Shown here one piece after another: positions 12,968-17,962 of a stretch of 17,962 nucleotides of DNA. The notes under the pieces are model-generated. The model did no database searches. It worked only from the letters and a program-made list of their open reading frames with translations, and had not been told where the DNA came from. The position numbers were made by a program, and so were the translations under genes. Source of the DNA: Lachnospiraceae bacterium UBA3774 (GTDB lineage: Bacteria > Bacillota > Clostridia > Lachnospirales > Lachnospiraceae); contig DFFO01000039.1 of assembly GCA_002369255.1 (NCBI GenBank), forward strand, positions 14,177-32,138. Direction: 5' to 3'. Positions within the stretch are counted from its first letter, which is position 1. Every line of letters starts with the position of its first letter.

Positions 12968-15441
12968 AGCTGTCTCTTTCGTGGAGAGGTTGGTCGGATA
13001 TTTCATGGACAAAGCTCATAGAACTTGCGCAGGAAATGAGATTTCAGGGCGTGGAGCTGTACAATACCATGCAGCATCCGGAGCTTACAGAAAACGACGG
13101 GCCTTTTTCAAAACATAATATATCAGCCACGGTAAGAGGACTGAAAAACAAGCGTATTTCCGTTCCGTGTATTGACAGTTCCGTCGATATCGCCGGCAGC
13201 TCAAATGAAACTGACATTATAAAGAAAATGATAGATCTTGCGTCGGACGTTGAAGCGCCATTTGTCAGCGTGCGCGCATTTCATGACGATGAGGCGCTGA
13301 TGGAGCAGAGGCTTGCCGCGCTCATCCCCTATGCGGAAAAAAGAAACGTTACGATCCTGATCAGAACCGCGGGTATCTTTTCCGATACCGCCAGACTTCG
13401 CCATCTTCTGGAAAGCTTTGCAAGCGACAGCGTTGCGGCGCTTTGGGATATGTATCACCCGTTTGCGGACTGCGGCGAAGATCCGGGAGAGACTATCGAG
13501 CATCTTGGCGCTTATATCAAGCACGTTCACGTAAGAGATACGGACGGAAAAGGAAACTATGCGCCGGTGGGCGAGGGCGAGCTTCCGATGGAAGATATGA
13601 TGAGAGCGCTCTCATCGGTTGATTATGACGGCTTTATCTCAATGGAATGGAAGCCGGAGTGGATGCCGGAGCTGCGCGATCCGCAGGTCATTTTTCCTTA
13701 TTTCGTTTCATATATGGAAAAATATATTCACAGGGAACGGAAAAAAAGCCTGTACAAAAATCACGACGGCACGGGAGAATATATCTGGAAAAAAGACGAG
13801 CTGGTAAATCTCACTTTTTCGGAAGTGCTGGACAGACTTGTGGAAGAATTCCCCGATCAGTACGCTTTCCGTTATACCACGCTGGATTATACGCGCACCT
13901 ACGAGGAATTTCGCAGGGACGTGGATGATTTTGCAAGAGCGCTTGTTTCGCTCGGAGTCCGTCCCGGATACAAGGTTTCCGTCTGGGCGACCAATATTCC
14001 CGAGTGGTATATAGCCTTTTGGGCGACCACGAAGATCGGCGCCGTTCTTGTTACCGTAAATACCGCATATAAGATACATGAGATCGAATATCTGCTCAAG
14101 CAGTCTGACACGCATACCCTGATAATGATAGAATCCTCAAAGGATTCAAATTACAGGGAAAGTATAAACACCCTTTGCCCGGAAATAGCGGGATCGACGC
14201 CCGGAAAAGCGCTGCACTGCAAAAGGCTGCCGTTCCTTCGGAACGTTATCACGGTGGATTTTGATATGCCCGGCTGCCTGAATTTCAAGCAGGCGATGGA
14301 GCGCAAAAATCTTGTTCCGTTGAATCAGATACTCAGCTATGCAAAGGCGGTCCATCCGTCGGACGTGGCAAATATGCAATATACGTCCGGAACTACCGGT
14401 TTTCCGAAGGGCGTAATGCTTACCCATTACAACGTAGTCAACAACGGAAAATGTATCGGAGACCGCATGGGACTTTCCACCGCGGACAGGATGATGATAC
14501 AGGTTCCGATGTTCCACTGCTTTGGCATGGTTCTTTCCATGACTGCTTCGGTAACGCACGGAGCCACCATGTGCCCGCTGCCGTATTTTTCGGCAAAGGC
14601 GGCGCTTTCGTGTATAAACCAGGAACGCATTACCTGTTTTAACGGCGTACCTACGATGTTTATCGCGATGTTCAATCACCCGGACTACCGCAGTACGGAT
14701 TTTTCCTATATGCGAACCGGCATTATGGCAGGCGCCGGCTGCCCTCCGGATCTTATGAAACGCGCTGCCAGACCCGACGAAATGAATATGACAGGAATAG
14801 TCAGCGTCTATGGGCAGACCGAGAGCTCGCCGGGCTCTACTATGTCGGCATGGACTGACGATCTTGCGCTTCGCACGGAAACGGTCGGCTATGCCTTCCC
14901 TCACGTGGAATGTAAAGTGGTGGATCCCGAGACCGGAGAGGAACTTCCCGACGGAGTCGACGGTGAGTTTTGCTCGCGCGGCTACAATATCATGAAGGGT
15001 TATTACAAGATGTCCCGCGCCACAAAGGAGGCTGTGGACGCGGACGGCTGGCTTCACAGCGGAGACCTCGCAAGGCGGCTTGCGGACGGGACGTACCTGA
15101 TCACGGGGCGGCTCAAGGACATGATCATACGCGGCGGCGAAAATATATATCCGAAGGAAATAGAAGAATTTTATTACACGCACCCGGCAGTGAGCGACGT
15201 TCAGGTAGTGGCGGTGCCGGATGAAAAATACGGAGAAGAGGCCGCGGCGTGCGTTATTTTGAAAGAAGGAGCAAGCGCAACGGAAGAAGAACTTCGCAGC
15301 TTCGGAATGAAAAACCTTGCGTCGCACAAGGTTCCCAGGTATATTATCTTTGTTGACAGCTTCCCTCTGAACGCGGCGGGCAAAGTATTAAAATACAAAA
15401 TGCGCGAGGACGTGGCAAAGCTGCTGGGGCTTGAGAAATAA
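12964..15441 (+). CDS. Xylose-isomerase-like TIM barrel fused to AMP-forming acyl-CoA synthetase
   Basis: This 825-residue fusion starts with a sugar phosphate isomerase/epimerase-type TIM barrel (about 1-255). It keeps D162 and H165 in LWDMYHPF, HVHVRD (187-192) and E228 in SMEWKPEW. The strand where the family usually has a metal-binding Glu reads ILIRTAG, with Arg134 in that place. The second part (about 275-825) is a FadD-like acyl-CoA synthetase with YTSGTTGFPKG (473-483), VYGQTESS, GWLHSGD, GRLKDMIIRGGENIYP and catalytic Lys807. It likely activates a carboxylic acid. The gene starts within the LeuA-like stop (ATGA) and is translationally coupled. The job of the barrel domain is unknown. 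A hairpin follows the gene. Confidence 0.88.
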   Translation: MKLSLSWRGWSDISWTKLIELAQEMRFQGVELYNTMQHPELTENDGPFSKHNISATVRGLKNKRISVPCIDSSVDIAGSSNETDIIKKMIDLASDVEAPFVSVRAFHDDEALMEQRLAALIPYAEKRNVTILIRTAGIFSDTARLRHLLESFASDSVAALWDMYHPFADCGEDPGETIEHLGAYIKHVHVRDTDGKGNYAPVGEGELPMEDMMRALSSVDYDGFISMEWKPEWMPELRDPQVIFPYFVSYMEKYIHRERKKSLYKNHDGTGEYIWKKDELVNLTFSEVLDRLVEEFPDQYAFRYTTLDYTRTYEEFRRDVDDFARALVSLGVRPGYKVSVWATNIPEWYIAFWATTKIGAVLVTVNTAYKIHEIEYLLKQSDTHTLIMIESSKDSNYRESINTLCPEIAGSTPGKALHCKRLPFLRNVITVDFDMPGCLNFKQAMERKNLVPLNQILSYAKAVHPSDVANMQYTSGTTGFPKGVMLTHYNVVNNGKCIGDRMGLSTADRMMIQVPMFHCFGMVLSMTASVTHGATMCPLPYFSAKAALSCINQERITCFNGVPTMFIAMFNHPDYRSTDFSYMRTGIMAGAGCPPDLMKRAARPDEMNMTGIVSVYGQTESSPGSTMSAWTDDLALRTETVGYAFPHVECKVVDPETGEELPDGVDGEFCSRGYNIMKGYYKMSRATKEAVDADGWLHSGDLARRLADGTYLITGRLKDMIIRGGENIYPKEIEEFYYTHPAVSDVQVVAVPDEKYGEEAAACVILKEGASATEEELRSFGMKNLASHKVPRYIIFVDSFPLNAAGKVLKYKMREDVAKLLGLEK

Positions 15442-15443
15442 AA

Positions 15444-15479
15444 AAGATGCGGTTCGCGGACAAAAGCACCGCATATCTT
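15444..15479 (+). terminator. Hairpin between the operon and metY, weak terminator or processing site
   Basis: ATGCGGT (15447-15453) pairs with ACCGCAT (15468-15474), and the flanking AAG and CTT extend the stem. Only an interrupted AT-rich tract follows (ATAAATATTTTT), so it may attenuate rather than stop transcription. Whether metY and metA are in the same transcript is open. Confidence 0.5.
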
Positions 15480-15512
15480 ATAAATATTTTTATAAAAAAG
15501 AGGTAAAAATGC

Positions 15513-16790
15513 ATGGCGAGAATTGAAACAAAATGCGTACAAAGCGGTTATACGCCGAAAAACGGCGAGCCCAGACAGATTCCGATCATCCAGAGCACTA
15601 CTTTTAAGTATGATACGAGCGAGGATATGGGAAAGCTTTTCGACCTGGAAGCTTCGGGCTATTTTTATACCCGTCTCCAAAATCCGACCAATGACATGGT
15701 TGCGGCAAAACTTTGCGACATGGAGGGCGGAACCGCGGCCATGCTGACGTCTTCCGGACAGGCGGCAAACTTTTTCGCGGTCTTTAATATAGCTAACTGC
15801 GGCGATCACGTGGTCGCGTGCTCGGCTATTTACGGCGGCACTTACAATCTCTTTGCCGTTACCATGAAAAAGATGGGCATTGATTTTACGTTTGTCAGCC
15901 CCGACTGCACGCAGGAAGAACTTGACGCGGCTTTCAGACCCAATACCAAGGCCGTGTTTGGCGAAACTATCGCAAACCCCGCGCTTTGCGTGCTGGATAT
16001 AGAAATGTTTGCAAAAACCGCGCACGCTCACGGAGTGCCTTTTATTATCGACAACACATTTGCGACCCCGGTGAACTGCCGCCCGATAGAATGGGGAGCG
16101 GACATCGTTACCCACTCTACGACAAAATATATAGACGGACACGGGGCGAGCGTCGGAGGCGCGATCATCGACGCCGGACGGTTTGACTGGATGGCGCATG
16201 CAGACAAGTTCCCCGGACTTTGTACCCCGGACGAGAGCTATCACGGCATCACTTATGCGACGAAGTTTGGCAAGGAAGGCGCATTTATCACAAAATGCAC
16301 TGCCCAGCTCATGAGAGATTTCGGATCGATCCAGTCTCCTCAGAATGCGTTTTACTTAAATCTCGGGCTTGAAAGTCTGCACGTGCGCATGAAGAGACAT
16401 TGCGAAAACGGTCAGGCGGTGGCCGAGTATTTGCAGCAGAGCGACAAAGTATCATGGGTAAACTACAGCGGACTGCCGGGCGATAAATATTATGAAAGAG
16501 CCAGGAAGTATCTTCCGAACGGCGGCTGCGGAGTCGTCAGCTTCGGAGTAAAGGGCGGAAGAGCCGCTGCGGAGAAGTTTATGAAGAGTCTGAAGCTGAT
16601 CGCGATCGAAACTCACGTTGCGGACGCAAGAAGCTGCTGTCTGCATCCCGCGAATGCGACGCACAGGCAGATGAATGACGAGGAACTTGCCGCCTGCGGA
16701 ATCACTCCCGATCTTGTCAGACTTTCCTGCGGTATCGAAAACGTGCAGGATCTGATTGAAGATCTTGAGCAGGCGTTAAACAGAATCTGA
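15513..16790 (+). CDS. metY: O-acetylhomoserine sulfhydrylase (homocysteine synthase)
   Basis: This 425-residue PLP enzyme has the length typical of O-acetylhomoserine sulfhydrylases, longer than cystathionine gamma-synthase. Family marks are YTRLQNPTNDMVAAKL, TSSGQAANFFA, NTFATPVNCRP and the PLP lysine K205 in HSTTKYIDGHG. It makes homocysteine from O-acetylhomoserine and sulfide. Start ATG 15513 has AAGAGGT upstream; the ATG four bases earlier is out of frame. It pairs with metA downstream, which provides its substrate. No SAM or other methionine riboswitch was recognised in the 71-base gap before it. Confidence 0.92.
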   Translation: MARIETKCVQSGYTPKNGEPRQIPIIQSTTFKYDTSEDMGKLFDLEASGYFYTRLQNPTNDMVAAKLCDMEGGTAAMLTSSGQAANFFAVFNIANCGDHVVACSAIYGGTYNLFAVTMKKMGIDFTFVSPDCTQEELDAAFRPNTKAVFGETIANPALCVLDIEMFAKTAHAHGVPFIIDNTFATPVNCRPIEWGADIVTHSTTKYIDGHGASVGGAIIDAGRFDWMAHADKFPGLCTPDESYHGITYATKFGKEGAFITKCTAQLMRDFGSIQSPQNAFYLNLGLESLHVRMKRHCENGQAVAEYLQQSDKVSWVNYSGLPGDKYYERARKYLPNGGCGVVSFGVKGGRAAAEKFMKSLKLIAIETHVADARSCCLHPANATHRQMNDEELAACGITPDLVRLSCGIENVQDLIEDLEQALNRI

Positions 16791-16817
16791 TTATTTTTGA
16801 CTTGAAAGGAAACGGTC

Positions 16818-17735
16818 ATGCCTATAAGGATTGATGCGGATCTTCCCGCAAGGGCGGTCATAGAAAGCGAAAATATCTTTGTAATGGACGAGGTAAGAGC
16901 CTCGGCTCAGGATATCCGTCCGCTGGAAATACTGATACTCAACCTTATGCCTACAAAAATCGCGACCGAGACGCAGTTGCTGCGGCTGCTCGGAAATACG
17001 CCTCTGCAGGTAAATCCCGAGTTTTTGACAATGGCTTCGCACCGGTCAAAAAACACGCCGGTCGAGCACCTTAACCGTTTTTACAAAACCTTTGACGAGA
17101 TCAGGGACAGGTCGTTTGACGGCATGATTATTACCGGCGCGCCCGTAGAACAGTATGAATTTGAAGAGGTGGATTACTGGAAAGAACTGTGCGAAATCAT
17201 GGACTGGTCCACCGAGCACGTTCACAGCACGTTTTTTATATGCTGGGCAGCGCAGGCCGCGATGTATCACTTCTTCGGTCTTCAGAAGCACAGAACCGAA
17301 AAGAAGTTTTTCGGCATTTTCCCTCATAAGGTCGAGCGCAGGAGTTCTATACTTTGCCGCGGATTTGACGATGTATTTATGGTTCCGCAGTCAAGACATA
17401 CCACGGTGTACCGGAAGGATGTGGAAAAGATCCCCGAGATCAAGATCATCGCCTCGTCCGACGAGCTTGGACCCTATATCATGTCCACGCAGGACGGAAG
17501 ACAGATATTTGTGACGGGTCACTCCGAATATGACGCCGATACCCTGAAAAAAGAGTATGAACGCGATAAAGCGGCTGGGCTTGAAATAGATGTACCAAAG
17601 AACTATTTCCCGAATAACGACGATACGAAAGAACCGATAGTCTCGTGGCGCTCGCATGCAAACCTGCTGTTTGCAAACTGGCTGAATTATTTTGTATATC
17701 AGACCACGCCTTACGACATTTCGAAGATCAAATAA
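16818..17735 (+). CDS. metAA: Homoserine O-acetyltransferase of the MetA family
   Basis: This 305-residue enzyme of the MetA (HTS) fold has the nucleophile Cys142 in FFICWAAQA and the H235/E237 pair in TGHSEYD. Residue 111 is Glu, in TGAPVEQ. In this family Glu111 goes with acetyl-CoA and Gly111 with succinyl-CoA, so this should make O-acetylhomoserine, the substrate of MetY just upstream. GAAAGGA lies before ATG 16818, and only 27 bases separate the genes. Together they form the direct-sulfhydrylation branch of methionine synthesis. The fold call is firm; acetyl use is an inference from residue 111 and the neighbour. Confidence 0.93.
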   Translation: MPIRIDADLPARAVIESENIFVMDEVRASAQDIRPLEILILNLMPTKIATETQLLRLLGNTPLQVNPEFLTMASHRSKNTPVEHLNRFYKTFDEIRDRSFDGMIITGAPVEQYEFEEVDYWKELCEIMDWSTEHVHSTFFICWAAQAAMYHFFGLQKHRTEKKFFGIFPHKVERRSSILCRGFDDVFMVPQSRHTTVYRKDVEKIPEIKIIASSDELGPYIMSTQDGRQIFVTGHSEYDADTLKKEYERDKAAGLEIDVPKNYFPNNDDTKEPIVSWRSHANLLFANWLNYFVYQTTPYDISKIK

Positions 17736-17741
17736 AAATGC

Positions 17742-17767
17742 GGGAAGAGAGCCCACATGCTCTTTCC
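17742..17767 (+). other. Hairpin after metA without U-tract
   Basis: GGGAAGAG (17742-17749) pairs with CTCTTTCC (17760-17767) through eight pairs, one of them G-T, around a ten-base loop. It lies just before the main terminator and may be an exonuclease barrier. Confidence 0.45.
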
Positions 17768-17785
17768 TGCCGGAAAAGCAGATCA

Positions 17786-17833
17786 CCCCTTTGCGTTTGT
17801 TGCATAAAACAAGCGCAAAGGGGTTGTTTTTTT
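17786..17833 (+). terminator. Strong rho-independent terminator after metA
   Basis: CCCCTTTGCG (17786-17795) pairs perfectly with CGCAAAGGGG (17814-17823). An inner TTGTT/AACAA pairing leaves a small loop. TTGTTTTTTT follows. Confidence 0.93.
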
Positions 17834-17852
17834 AAGAGCGACAGAGTATAAT
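17824..17852 (+). promoter_or_regulatory. Promoter for the last, partial gene
   Basis: A -10 box TATAAT is at 17847-17852, with a candidate -35 box TTGTTT (17824-17829) 17 bases upstream. The -35 box lies within the U-tract of the preceding terminator. Confidence 0.6.
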
Positions 17853-17854
17853 TC

Positions 17855-17882
17855 AAACAGTTGAACAAGTGTTCAACTGTTT
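17855..17882. promoter_or_regulatory. Perfect 28-bp palindromic operator
   Basis: AAACAGTTGAACA (17855-17867), AG, TGTTCAACTGTTT (17870-17882) is a perfect inverted repeat immediately downstream of the -10 box. The TGAACA-N2-TGTTCA core resembles 12-2-12 operators of ArsR/SmtB repressors and some TetR sites. A repressor bound here would block transcription of the gene at 17913, which may encode that repressor. Confidence 0.75.
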
Positions 17883-17912
17883 ACGGACGTTTATGGCGGC
17901 AAGGAGCTTATC

Positions 17913-17962
17913 ATGAAAAAAACAAAAGAAAATGAACAGGTAAATGAAGATGTCGTAAAAAG
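17913..17962 (+). CDS. Start of an unidentified gene (partial)
   Basis: An open frame begins at ATG 17913 with AAGGAG upstream and reads MKKTKENEQVNEDVVK before the window ends. Sixteen residues are too few to name a family. The palindrome between its promoter and start suggests it is a self-regulated repressor or a gene under a dedicated repressor. Confidence 0.6.
   Translation, partial: MKKTKENEQVNEDVVK

Noticed and set aside
14146..15327. Minus-strand ORF of 393 residues
   Set aside because: It is the shadow of the acyl-CoA synthetase on the other strand, with no family motifs; the plus-strand protein has all expected motifs.
15442..15512. SAM or other methionine-responsive riboswitch before metY
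   Set aside because: The gap is only 71 bases and shows one simple hairpin without conserved aptamer sequences.
15201..16244. Minus-strand ORF of 347 residues
   Set aside because: It covers the end of the fusion gene and half of metY in antisense and shows no recognisable domain.

Overview
This window looks like part of the chromosome of an anaerobic Firmicute, probably a gut or rumen clostridium. The signs are a T-box leader, a glycine riboswitch, AGGAGG-type ribosome binding sites, a ferredoxin-dependent 2-oxoacid oxidoreductase, and TTGACA/TATAAT-type promoters. No insertion sequence, tRNA, rRNA or phage gene was found.

Layout. (a) 1-618 is the 3' end of a sugar-type ABC transporter ATPase, followed by a strong terminator at 700-732. 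(b) 738-1143 is a tandem array of six 37-bp palindromic units at an exact 63-bp period, with no evident gene. (c) 1182-2979 is a promoter, a single-aptamer glycine riboswitch with a terminator, and an alanine/glycine:sodium symporter. (d) 3287-15441 is one long unit: promoter, T-box leader, two tandem XRE-cupin-acyl-CoA synthetase fusions, a P-loop ATPase, a four-subunit 2-oxoacid:ferredoxin oxidoreductase (VOR/KOR type), a LeuA-like protein whose catalytic residues are replaced, and a TIM-barrel/acyl-CoA synthetase fusion. Most genes here are tightly spaced or overlap. (e) 15513-17735 is metY and metA, the direct-sulfhydrylation route to homocysteine. It ends at a strong terminator, after which a palindromic operator precedes the first codons of another gene.

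Most interesting point. Region (d) reads as an amino-acid-starvation-controlled pathway. T-boxes turn genes on when a tRNA is uncharged, which suits biosynthesis better than catabolism. The genes could activate external short carboxylic acids to CoA thioesters (three synthetases) and reductively carboxylate them with ferredoxin to 2-oxoacids that are then transaminated to amino acids. The best reading of the T-box specifier is ATC (Ile), and the UGGU bulge predicts a tRNA with A73, which fits Ile. The LeuA-type C-terminal domain on a catalytically degenerate barrel could be a leucine (or related ligand) sensor. This is an inference from the layout and motifs; substrates cannot be read from the sequence.
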